From NCBI GenBank assembly GCA_003520965.1, contig DOTU01000128.1, positions 2,671 through 12,307 on the forward strand: a stretch of DNA of 9,637 nucleotides, in the 5' to 3' direction. The notes beneath the pieces were generated by a model, which worked only from the letters and a program-made list of their open reading frames with translations, ran no database searches and was not told where the DNA came from. Positions within the stretch are counted from its first letter, which is position 1; each line of letters opens with the position of its first letter. Made by a program: the position numbers and the translations under genes. Source of the DNA: Candidatus Zixiibacteriota bacterium (GTDB lineage Bacteria > Zixibacteria > MSB-5A5 > UBA10806). Below are positions 1 through 6,337 of this stretch, one piece after another.

Positions 1-125
1 TTTGGATCACGTCAGGGTTGTAAATGACAAGCTTGAATCGTAACGAAACCCTATGATCGGTTAACTACAAGCAGTCTTCGTAAGAGTTCTGACAATTTCG
101 CAATTAGTATTTCAGCGAAAATAAT

Positions 126-152
126 AATTCCGGTATTTTTCAATCCGGAGTT
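126..152 (+). terminator. Weak hairpin with T-run, possible terminator of an upstream gene
   Basis: AATTCCGG (126-133) can pair with CCGGAGTT (145-152), including one G-T pair, across an 11-base loop. The 3' arm runs into TTTT (151-154). The stem is short and only half GC, so it is a weak intrinsic terminator candidate. It would fit the end of a gene upstream of the window if the reading frame closing at 43 is real. Confidence 0.25.
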
Positions 153-191
153 TTGATCATTGTAAAAATTGCCATTTTTATAACGGGGATT

Positions 192-197
192 AAGGAG
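192..197 (+). promoter_or_regulatory. Ribosome binding site of the secreted protein gene
   Basis: AAGGAG lies 6 bases before the ATG at 204, which is ideal Shine-Dalgarno placement. It fixes the start of the long secreted protein and agrees with the signal peptide beginning exactly at that ATG. Confidence 0.8.
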
Positions 198-203
198 TAA
201 GTT

Positions 204-3200
204 ATGAAAAAAGTTATTGTTTTGTTGATGGTGATGATAATGGTTGCAGCCGTGTCGGCGGCGACCATAGAAGGATCAAGTGCGACTCCCAAAATACTGG
301 ATAATGTTATGTTTCAGGATTTCGAGAGTCCGGCAGGCTGGAATGCCTCTGATCCACCGTCCGGCTGGACAATACTTGATTATGGTCTGGCAGACGGTAC
401 CTGGGATAGTTACGATTGGTCGAAATATTCTGCCTGGGGAGGCGGCACTGCCAGAGTAAGCGGGGCCTCGGCCAACCGGTACAACAACGACTGGATGATC
501 ACTCCGGCTATTGATTTTGGCGAGGCTTCGGCCTGCTCGCTTTTCTACCGTCATTATTATGACGATTACCTCACTCAGAGCGCCGACTCCGCCCTGGTGC
601 TTCTCTCCAATGACAATGGCGATACCTGGGGTGATACGATAGTTGTCTACTCCGGGGCCGATTACGGAAGCGATGCGGTACCCGATAGCGAGTATTTTAA
701 TATTTCCGCATTCGCTGCCGGGTTTAGCCAGGTAAAGTTAGCTTTCCAATATGTCAAAAGACAGGCGGTGCTGACCGGTTCCTGGCGGATTGATAATGTT
801 AGAATGTTTGCCGACGGCTACGTAGTTTTCAGCGAACCATTCGATACGGGCTGGGGACCATACGGAGATATTCCACCGGCGGGTTGGACCATATTGGATG
901 TTCAGGTATCCAGGCTCGATGATAATGACTGGCATCAGGCCAATATCGCAGATTGGGGCAATGTCGCCCGCGTTTTCTGGTCACCGGTGGAGCAGCAAAA
1001 CGAATTGCTCATAAGCCCGTCGATGGATTTTTCGGATCACACAAATAACCTGCATCTATCTCTAAAACAATGGTATGAAGACATAACCGACGCCAGGGAT
1101 ACCGCATTTATCCTCGGCTCCATAAATGGCGGGAGCACGTGGCCTGAAACGCTGGCGACCTATTTCGGCGCGGATCATGGCTCGCTCTCGAACCCGGCGC
1201 ACGATACGCTTAATATACTCAACTGGGCGAATGACCAAACTAATGTGGTGATCGGTTTTAAGTATGTCGGTAATAATGATGGCAGATGGTATATCGACAG
1301 CGTCAATGTAGATAGAATCGATATGTTTTCCAACGATGTGCGGGTTAATTCGATATCCAGTCCTTCTGAAACAACAATCGTAGGATACTCATGGCCTGTT
1401 TCGGCTGTGGTGAAAAATGTTGGTATCTACTCGGCCACATTCGATGTTGTCTATCAAATATTCGATTCTATCGGAGCGGTTGTTTACTCCGATACGGAGG
1501 CGGTAAGTCTCCTGCCGAGCCTGACCGAGAGAACAGTCGATTTCGCTCCATGGCACGCCGGAGAGGCGAACAATCACGATTTCAGGTGCTTTACCCGGAT
1601 GTTTGTCGATTTGGATCATTCCAATGACACTCTGTATTCGAGTACAACCACATTTCCTCATGTCGGACACGCCGGGCCGGTGGAGGGATGGTCGTTTGAC
1701 GATAATATCTCCGGTGACGGTCTCCCCTACAACTGGGTCAATATCCAGAGTACAGGGACGCAGATTAGTTTCTCCGATCCGGATGACGGTAATTCCGGCA
1801 TGATCGAGATGGGGATGGATTTTGATTATTTCGGACAAACCTATACGAGGGTTGCCGTTTCGACAAATGGCTGGCTGTCATTTGAGGATTCGACGGGGAC
1901 CGATAGCAGCCCATCGATAATTCCGGATATCGACGGTCCATCGGCAATGATAGCGCTGCTCTGGAGCGACCTGAAGCTGGGAATCGGGCATGTGTATTAT
2001 CGTCACGATGTGCCTACAAACAGGTTTATAGTCCAATACGACAGCGTTGAGTATGTTTCTTTGCCGGGCTCCTATATAGGAATGGAGGCAATTTTTAACG
2101 ATAATAACAATTCAATTTCGCTGCAATACCGTTTCTTTACAGGAGGTTTGCAAACGGCAGTGGTAATTGGAGTGGAAAACCAGGCCCAGGATGCCGGGTT
2201 GCCTTATGACGATAATGGCCAGATCGGGCAAACTCCGCAAGCCGGGTTGGCTATCACCTATACATATTTACCGCCTCATGATGTTAAGGCGCTGGCTGTT
2301 ATTCAGCCTCGCGACTTGATATGCAATGGCGAAAGTTATGATATCGTGGCCAGTGTTTTAAATGTGGGGGCCAATACTGAAAGTTTCGAGGTAACGGCAT
2401 ACGACGATCATGGCTATAGCAACACGCAGGCGGTAATAGAGCTGGGATCGCTGGATACGGCAACGGTTACGTTCCCCGGATGGGACATAAACAGCCAATG
2501 CGAAACTTATAGCGTAAACGTATTCTGTAATTTGGGTGAGGATTCGAATCGGGCCAACGACACGACCGGAATAACGCTGGAATCAACGCCGGCGGCCAAT
2601 CTCAACTATATTTATGATGACGGAGCGATGTATCTGGGTTACACGTTAGGGGATACAACGGATGTCATGGCCAGCAAATTTGGCTGCTCTTATGAAAACA
2701 GTATCATTTCCGCGGTGGCGTATAAATTTGTCAATACCGACGAGAATCCCGATGACCAAAATCCAGATACGGCTCTAGTATCTATTTTTATAGATGATGA
2801 CAGCGATGGGCTTCCTGACGCTCAACCGATCTATAGTCGCCAGATAATAGTGGCAAAAAGCGGTTGGACAGTATGGAATATCGGCTGCGATACCAACCTG
2901 GTGGTCGACTGTAAAAATATTTGGGCGGGTATGTCGGTTATCGATTCTGCTTCTGCAGGATTGGGGGTCGATAGAACGTTGGATCAGGCAGGGGCAAAGT
3001 GGGTTCGAGAGTATGGACAATGGTATTTAATTTCAGGATACTATGGCGATTTCATGATCAGGGCATTTATCCAGGCAGATACAACAACGCAGCCAGAAAT
3101 CTCGCTTGGATCCAGGCATATCGTTGGGGCGGCGCAACCGCATGGAATCGATACGGTCACGACTTTTATCGAAAATGTTGGAATTGGATGTAGCCTTGGA

Positions 3201-4463
3201 TATCAGGTTAGTGTGGTGCAATCGGCACAAAGAATCCTGTCTAAACCAAACAACGATTTACCAATCATTACCAGGCAGGATGGGCGGCCCGATGTTATCG
3301 ATATGAAAAGATCGCGCGGAATCGTGAATGATCCACCGCGGCTCATGAATTCGGGTGGGCCGGACATATTCGGATATACCTGGGTTGATTCCGATGATCC
3401 GGAAGGACCTGACTTTACCTGGATTGAAATTTCGGAAACTGGAACGCCGGTAACCTGGACTCATGGTGATTCGGATGATGGTTATACGGATGCTATCCCG
3501 ATGGGGATGGCGTTCAATTTCTATGGAATCAACTATAGCAGCGTGGTGATCTCGACCAACGGCTGGGTATCATTCAGGCCTCTACCTGAGGATGACGGTT
3601 TGGCTCATTCTGGAAACTCACAAATTCCAAACACCGAATTCAATACTCTTCTGGCGCCGGAATGGGATAATCTCACCGGCGGTACAAGCGGTCATTGTTA
3701 CTATTATGGCGACGCGGTAGCCAATGCTTTCATCATCTCATGGGAAGGCTGGTCTTATGCTCCCGGACAAACAGGAGCGCATAATTTCGAGATAATCATC
3801 GATTGTTTGCGAGGAACGATACAATATCAATATGGGCCGGGTACTTATGAATCGGATATTACGGTAGGGATTCAAAACAGCGACGGGAGCGACGGACTGC
3901 AAGTGGCTTATGATCAGTCGTATCTGCATAGTTCCCTGGCCGTACTTTTCGAGCCACCGATCTTCTGGCTTTCGACCGATCTGGTAAACGCGGTGTTACC
4001 ATCAGGTAGCGGACCATTTCCATTTAAGATTTTCATGAATTCTGCCGGGCTGCCGGGAGGCTCCTATAACGGGGCCATCGTGATTACCAGCACCGATATT
4101 CATGAGCCGGTTGCAGTAATCGATGTGCAGTTTGAAATCGAGGGAGTGTGCTCGTACGTGCCGGGCGATGTCAATGGCTCGGGAAACGCCACCGGACTTG
4201 ATGTTGTTTACATGGTCAACTTTTTCCACGGAGGCCGAGCGCCACACGATGAGTGCCCTCCATGCCGTGACTTGGGCACAAATATGATTTACCCTCCGGG
4301 CGATGTGAACGGCACCTGCAGTTGGACCGGACTCGATGTGACTTATTTTGTGAGATATCTGAAAGGAATTGGACCGGCTTTGCGTTTCTGCCCACAGTGT
4401 CCTCCTGGCGGAAGGATTTTGAGTGCGCCGGAAAGGATAAAGGCCGCGCTGGAAAGTAAATAA
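204..4463 (+). CDS. Large secreted multidomain protein with choice-of-anchor, nidogen-like and dockerin-like modules
   Basis: This is a predicted extracellular or cell-surface protein of 1419 residues with no recognisable catalytic domain. It starts with a Sec signal peptide (MKK, hydrophobic core, SAA at about 18-20). Two cleaved-adhesin/choice-of-anchor J modules follow (about 35-205 and 209-375; FQDFES...GWTILD, then FSEPFD...GWTILD). Next come a CARDB-like sandwich (about 379-487), a nidogen-like sandwich with VAVSTNGWLSF at 550-560 (about 492-690), a second CARDB-like domain (about 693-795), an unassigned beta-rich module (about 801-1000), and a second nidogen-like sandwich (about 1052-1252; VVISTNGW at 1114-1121). 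A BACON/HYDIN-like strand set (about 1255-1315) and two dockerin-like calcium loops (1322-1333 and 1367-1378) close the protein, each loop followed by a CPxC motif (1351-1354 and 1396-1399). There is no C-terminal type IX sorting domain or LPXTG anchor. The role is unknown; adhesion or surface-matrix assembly is an inference. The gene stands alone with a good ribosome binding site and its own terminator. Confidence 0.9.
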   Translation: MKKVIVLLMVMIMVAAVSAATIEGSSATPKILDNVMFQDFESPAGWNASDPPSGWTILDYGLADGTWDSYDWSKYSAWGGGTARVSGASANRYNNDWMITPAIDFGEASACSLFYRHYYDDYLTQSADSALVLLSNDNGDTWGDTIVVYSGADYGSDAVPDSEYFNISAFAAGFSQVKLAFQYVKRQAVLTGSWRIDNVRMFADGYVVFSEPFDTGWGPYGDIPPAGWTILDVQVSRLDDNDWHQANIADWGNVARVFWSPVEQQNELLISPSMDFSDHTNNLHLSLKQWYEDITDARDTAFILGSINGGSTWPETLATYFGADHGSLSNPAHDTLNILNWANDQTNVVIGFKYVGNNDGRWYIDSVNVDRIDMFSNDVRVNSISSPSETTIVGYSWPVSAVVKNVGIYSATFDVVYQIFDSIGAVVYSDTEAVSLLPSLTERTVDFAPWHAGEANNHDFRCFTRMFVDLDHSNDTLYSSTTTFPHVGHAGPVEGWSFDDNISGDGLPYNWVNIQSTGTQISFSDPDDGNSGMIEMGMDFDYFGQTYTRVAVSTNGWLSFEDSTGTDSSPSIIPDIDGPSAMIALLWSDLKLGIGHVYYRHDVPTNRFIVQYDSVEYVSLPGSYIGMEAIFNDNNNSISLQYRFFTGGLQTAVVIGVENQAQDAGLPYDDNGQIGQTPQAGLAITYTYLPPHDVKALAVIQPRDLICNGESYDIVASVLNVGANTESFEVTAYDDHGYSNTQAVIELGSLDTATVTFPGWDINSQCETYSVNVFCNLGEDSNRANDTTGITLESTPAANLNYIYDDGAMYLGYTLGDTTDVMASKFGCSYENSIISAVAYKFVNTDENPDDQNPDTALVSIFIDDDSDGLPDAQPIYSRQIIVAKSGWTVWNIGCDTNLVVDCKNIWAGMSVIDSASAGLGVDRTLDQAGAKWVREYGQWYLISGYYGDFMIRAFIQADTTTQPEISLGSRHIVGAAQPHGIDTVTTFIENVGIGCSLGYQVSVVQSAQRILSKPNNDLPIITRQDGRPDVIDMKRSRGIVNDPPRLMNSGGPDIFGYTWVDSDDPEGPDFTWIEISETGTPVTWTHGDSDDGYTDAIPMGMAFNFYGINYSSVVISTNGWVSFRPLPEDDGLAHSGNSQIPNTEFNTLLAPEWDNLTGGTSGHCYYYGDAVANAFIISWEGWSYAPGQTGAHNFEIIIDCLRGTIQYQYGPGTYESDITVGIQNSDGSDGLQVAYDQSYLHSSLAVLFEPPIFWLSTDLVNAVLPSGSGPFPFKIFMNSAGLPGGSYNGAIVITSTDIHEPVAVIDVQFEIEGVCSYVPGDVNGSGNATGLDVVYMVNFFHGGRAPHDECPPCRDLGTNMIYPPGDVNGTCSWTGLDVTYFVRYLKGIGPALRFCPQCPPGGRILSAPERIKAALESK
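4155..4409 (+). other. Dockerin-like duplicated calcium-loop region (protein domain)
   Basis: This is residues 1318-1402 of the secreted protein. Each half has the dockerin/EF-hand loop pattern with oxygen ligands at positions 1, 3, 5, 7, 9 and 12: D1322, N1324, S1326, N1328, T1330, D1333, and D1367, N1369, T1371, S1373, T1375, D1378. A helix-like stretch follows each loop (VVYMVNFFHGG and VTYFVRYLKG). The two loops begin 45 residues apart, wider than in classical cellulosomal dockerins, because a Cys-containing linker (CPPC at 1351-1354) sits between them. The second half ends in a matching CPQC at 1396-1399. No cohesin is visible in the window, so the binding partner is unknown. Confidence 0.75.
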
Positions 4464-4498
4464 TGAATCATTCGGGTATTCTATTCCAAGGATAAGGG

Positions 4499-4528
4499 AA
4501 AGGGCGACTTCAGGTGAAGTCGCCTTTT
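4499..4528 (+). terminator. Rho-independent terminator after the secreted protein gene
   Basis: GGCGACTTC (4503-4511) pairs perfectly with GAAGTCGCC (4516-4524) around the tetraloop AGGT. A further G-T pair and three A-T pairs come from the flanking bases, and TTTT (4525-4528) follows the stem directly. It lies 36 bases after the stop codon. Read from the other strand the stem is followed by only three T residues interrupted by C, so it may stop the convergent reductase transcript only weakly. Confidence 0.9.
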
Positions 4529-4590
4529 AATTTAGTTAGATTATGGGCTTTAGGGAATTACCACGCCGCGAAGCCAGTTTGGTGAATTTG

Positions 4591-4606
4591 TATTTTTTAA
4601 AAAATA
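4591..4606. repeat. Perfect AT-only palindrome at the 3' end of the reductase gene
   Basis: TATTTTTTAAAAAATA is a perfect 16-base palindrome lying just past the stop codon of the leftward reductase gene. Its lack of GC pairs makes it a poor intrinsic terminator. It may simply be low-complexity intergenic DNA between convergent genes. Confidence 0.4.
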
Positions 4607-4610
4607 TTTA

Positions 4611-5258
4611 TTATTCCTTAAGCAGCTTGAAGGCATGTTTCCAGTGGTTATGCAAAAAGCCATATCTAATCCAGATCAAGGCCAAAGCCTCAAGAAGATA
4701 TGATTGTTCGATACCGCCGATAATTTCCACTTCCCAACCCCACCTTTCGGCAATCTCTTTGATTGTTGTATTGGCAGAAGTATCATCTCCGGCGATAAAC
4801 ATGGTCGGAGTGCCGTCTTTGAGTTTGGGATTGGCCATATAATAGGCTGTGATAATATTAAACGCCTTAACCACTTTGGATTTTGGAAGCCAGGACTGAA
4901 TCTTGGCTCCTGCTGAATCGGGATAAGCGAGCGCGAGTTTTGGCGGTTGTTTTTCGCCTCCGGGGGCTAAAGGGTTGGTAACATCCATAACAATTTTACC
5001 GGCGAAGTTATCCTTGCCGGCCATCCTGATCGCCTCCTCGGTGGCGCCGCTGTTCCACAAGGTAGCCAGGGCGATCAGCTCTCCAAATTTAGCTGCATCC
5101 TCGAAGCTTCCCACCGATCCCTTCTCCCCCGCCTGCCCAAGCCATTGATTGAGTTTGTCGGGGTGACGGGTGCCAAGTTTGACATCATGGCCAAGTATGA
5201 GAAATCCCAACCCCAACTGCTGGGCAACCATACCAGATCCGATGATTCCGATTTTCAT
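4611..5258 (-). CDS. NADP oxidoreductase, coenzyme F420-dependent type (COG2085 family)
   Basis: This is a 215-residue cytosolic Rossmann-fold protein of the family that includes archaeal F420H2:NADP+ oxidoreductase and many bacterial homologues of unknown substrate. The N-terminus MKIGIIGSGMVAQ carries the dinucleotide loop G7-S8-G9-x-x-A12. T30-R31-H32 after the second strand is where the family places residues recognising the 2'-phosphate of NADP. DVTNPL (92-97) and VVKAFN (129-134) are further family landmarks, and the length matches the family. An upstream in-frame ATG at 5352-5354 would add 32 residues, but the near-perfect Shine-Dalgarno at 5266-5273 and the start of the first beta strand favour the ATG at 5256-5258. 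The gene is monocistronic and convergent with the secreted protein gene. Whether this organism makes F420 cannot be told from here; plain NAD(P)-dependent chemistry on another substrate is equally possible. Confidence 0.85.
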   Translation of the reverse strand: MKIGIIGSGMVAQQLGLGFLILGHDVKLGTRHPDKLNQWLGQAGEKGSVGSFEDAAKFGELIALATLWNSGATEEAIRMAGKDNFAGKIVMDVTNPLAPGGEKQPPKLALAYPDSAGAKIQSWLPKSKVVKAFNIITAYYMANPKLKDGTPTMFIAGDDTSANTTIKEIAERWGWEVEIIGGIEQSYLLEALALIWIRYGFLHNHWKHAFKLLKE

Positions 5259-5265
5259 ACCATAT

Positions 5266-5273
5266 CTCCTTTT
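5266..5273 (-). promoter_or_regulatory. Ribosome binding site deciding the reductase start
   Basis: On the minus strand AAAAGGAG ends 7 bases before the ATG at 5258. No comparable signal precedes the longer alternative start at 5354, so this site settles the N-terminus. Confidence 0.8.
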
Positions 5274-5291
5274 GTTTATCTTCTTTGCGCT

Positions 5292-5320
5292 ATTATAACT
5301 CTGATGTACCGGTTTGTGTT
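5292..5320 (-). promoter_or_regulatory. Candidate promoter of the reductase gene
   Basis: The minus strand has a perfect -10 hexamer TATAAT (5297 to 5292). Seventeen bases further upstream is only a weak -35, AACACA (5320 to 5315). Transcription would start near 5285, giving a leader of about 27 bases that contains the ribosome binding site. The -35 is poor, so the call rests on the -10 and its position. Confidence 0.45.
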
Positions 5321-5499
5321 TCGTTTGAAGTCCTTTATTGATGAGGGAAATCAATAATCAAATTAGGATTTAGTCTAATCTCAAACGGGTATGAATATTA
5401 ATAAGAGCGGCCATCGATATTATGGTAAACGGGGGTTATTTACGGTTGTGAAGATATTTTAAGCTGACTCGGAAATAATTGCGAAAAGTTTTAAGGCTA

Positions 5500-5907
5500 T
5501 CAGGTTTTAATATCGCCTTTTTTTCGATCCCGTTCAGTTGATTCGAGGTGAAATCTATGGAGGAAACGGTGGAATATAGGGGCGGCCATTATCGAGAAGG
5601 CGCTTAGGAAAAGCACGCCGCTAAAAATTGCGTAAAAACCGGCGAATAGTTTAGCGGAGCTCGCTTTTAGAACGTCGACCGGCCCCATTCCGCCAACGAT
5701 CATGGCGGTATTGAGAAATGAATCAACCCATGGCAGATCAGCCAAAACGTGATAACCGACCATTCCCACCAGCACCCAACAGACGACAATCAGGATGCTT
5801 ATGGAAGCAGTTAAAATAAACCGACGAAGGAAAACCATTCGTGGCAAAAGTGGTTGAGAACGGTGTTCGAATTTTAAATGGCTATATTTTTCCGGATCAG
5901 TTTTCAT
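5500..5907 (-). CDS. Small two-helix membrane protein with potassium-channel-like pore layout (GGMGPVD in place of the filter)
   Basis: This is a 135-residue inner-membrane protein. A basic N-terminal segment contains FEHRSQPLLPR (13-23). TM1 spans about 29-54, a re-entrant-like stretch WVDSFLNTAMIVGGMGPVD spans 60-78, TM2 spans about 86-111, and a charged tail follows with HRFLHRFHLE (113-122). The order outer helix, pore-loop-like segment, inner helix with KLFAGFYAIFSG resembles the two-helix pore module of potassium channels. However, the TVGYGD filter is replaced by IVGGMGPVD, so potassium selectivity is not predicted. I recognise it as resembling a recurrent uncharacterised bacterial family with the same GMGPV motif, recalled from memory. 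I chose the ATG at 5907 over a TTG at 5997 because a near-consensus promoter lies between the two (5915-5943), so the longer form would start upstream of its own promoter. No Shine-Dalgarno precedes the ATG; the transcript is probably leaderless. Confidence 0.75.
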   Translation of the reverse strand: MKTDPEKYSHLKFEHRSQPLLPRMVFLRRFILTASISILIVVCWVLVGMVGYHVLADLPWVDSFLNTAMIVGGMGPVDVLKASSAKLFAGFYAIFSGVLFLSAFSIMAAPIFHRFLHRFHLESTERDRKKGDIKT

Positions 5908-5914
5908 ATAAAAA

Positions 5915-5943
5915 ATTGTAGGGGTAAAAGGGCAAAATGGCAA
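5915..5943 (-). promoter_or_regulatory. Near-consensus promoter of the small membrane protein, predicted leaderless start
   Basis: Minus-strand TTGCCA (5943 to 5938) and TACAAT (5920 to 5915) each match the sigma-70 consensus at five of six bases and are separated by exactly 17 bases. Counting the usual 6-7 bases from the -10, transcription begins at 5908 or 5907. Base 5907 is the A of the ATG, so the message would have no 5' leader. Confidence 0.65.
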
Positions 5944-5982
5944 GGCGAAAAAAATGAATACGGCCAAGCAGCCAAATAGACC

Positions 5983-6010
5983 TTGCAAGGCGGCCAATAA
6001 TTATTATATT
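5983..6010 (+). promoter_or_regulatory. Candidate tRNA-Leu promoter
   Basis: TTGCAA (5983-5988) and TATATT (6005-6010) are spaced by 16 bases. The -10 matches the consensus at five of six positions and the -35 at four. Transcription would start near 6017, leaving about 40 bases of 5' leader for RNase P to remove. The TTGCAA sits inside the 10-base palindrome CCTTGCAAGG (5981-5990). Confidence 0.45.
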
Positions 6011-6056
6011 ATTCGCCTTGTTTCCGTGGCAAATAAGGCCGGGGGAATGAGATATC

Positions 6057-6140
6057 GCCGGAGTGGCGGAACTGGCAGACGCGCTGTGTTCAGGGCGCAG
6101 TGGATGTACGTCCGTGGGGGTTCAAATCCCCCCTCCGGCA
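6057..6140 (+). tRNA. tRNA-Leu, anticodon CAG
   Basis: This is an 84-base class II tRNA. The acceptor stem GCCGGAG (6057-6063) pairs with CTCCGGC (6133-6139), with discriminator A at 6140. The D-arm contains the leucine-typical TGGCGGAACTGGCAGACGC. The anticodon stem CTGTG/CGCAG encloses the loop TTCAGGG, with the CAG anticodon at 6091-6093, reading CUG codons. A long variable arm has the small stem GGA/TCC, and the T-arm is GGGGG-TTCAAAT-CCCCC. The long variable arm, discriminator A and anticodon all say leucine. No CCA is encoded (ATTG follows position 6139), so the end must be added by nucleotidyltransferase. A short T-run (6144-6148) lies just downstream, but I see no strong terminator hairpin. 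Confidence 0.97.
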
Positions 6141-6238
6141 TTGTTTTTGGGGGCAAAAATCAGATGAAATCAGTTATTTGCAAGGATATAAGCTATTTGG
6201 GAGCCAAGGCAAAATTGGGTATTAACGGTGTCTCCAAT

Positions 6239-6267
6239 TTGACTATGATTTCCGTTCAAGCTAATTT
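6239..6267 (+). promoter_or_regulatory. Candidate promoter of the fabL operon
   Basis: TTGACT (6239-6244) matches the -35 consensus at five of six positions and is followed after exactly 17 bases by TAATTT (6262-6267), a weaker -10. A start near 6274 would give a leader of about 64 bases before the fabL ATG. This is the best pair in the 197-base gap after the tRNA; nothing else notable was seen there. Confidence 0.4.
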
Positions 6268-6337
6268 TAATTCTTGCAATTAATTGGCCGAGATGACACC
6301 ATAAGCGAACAAACACAATAGACAGAAGCGAGGGAGA

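Larger units (their letters stand above)
1..203. other. Upstream intergenic region, possible tail of a preceding gene
   Basis: This stretch lies before the large secreted protein gene. On the + strand the frame starting at base 2 stays open for 13 codons (LDHVRVVNDKLES) and ends in TAA at 41-43. It could be the C-terminus of a gene lying to the left, but 13 codons are too few to identify it and the other two frames also stop within 27 bases. The rest, from about 44 to 190, is AT-rich and non-coding. It holds a small hairpin (126-152), and the ribosome binding site of the next gene lies at 192-197. I found no convincing -35/-10 pair with normal spacing here. Confidence 0.35.

Noticed and set aside
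153..184. TTGATC ... TATAAC as a promoter for the secreted protein gene
   Set aside because: The spacing is 20 bases, too long for a sigma-70 promoter, and the start would fall almost on the ribosome binding site.
1389..1838. 149-codon leftward reading frame inside the secreted protein gene
   Set aside because: It is the antisense shadow of a well-supported coding region, with no ribosome binding site or recognisable domain.
3220..3355. Basic linker (about residues 1006-1050) as a fusion seam between two former proteins
   Set aside because: The strands before it and the BACON/HYDIN-like strands after the second nidogen-like domain look like parts of a common nested arrangement in such secreted proteins, so no recombination need be assumed.
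5259..5354. 32-residue N-terminal extension of the reductase
   Set aside because: The strong Shine-Dalgarno and the first Rossmann strand both begin at the ATG at 5258, and the extension contains the likely -10 box.
5493..5524. AAGGC...GCCTTTTTTT as a rightward terminator
   Set aside because: The stem is only 5 pairs with a 17-base loop, no rightward gene ends there, and the T-run is the complement of lysine codons in the leftward gene.
5908..5997. N-terminal extension of the small membrane protein from a TTG codon (30 extra residues)
   Set aside because: The start codon is TTG without a ribosome binding site, and a near-consensus promoter lies downstream of it, so the transcript would not include it.
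6057..6140. tRNA-Leu as an integration site for a mobile element
   Set aside because: No integrase gene and no second copy of the tRNA 3' end were seen in the window.
6144..6159. TTTTTG-GGGG-CAAAAA hairpin after the tRNA as its terminator
   Set aside because: The stem is almost all A-T and no T-run follows it; termination after the tRNA cannot be placed with confidence.
5954..6283. A 109-codon rightward reading frame covering the tRNA
   Set aside because: It reads straight through the tRNA-Leu gene; RSGGTGRRAVF...GGSNPPSG is the well-known spurious translation of a tRNA. It also overlaps the promoter region of the opposite gene.
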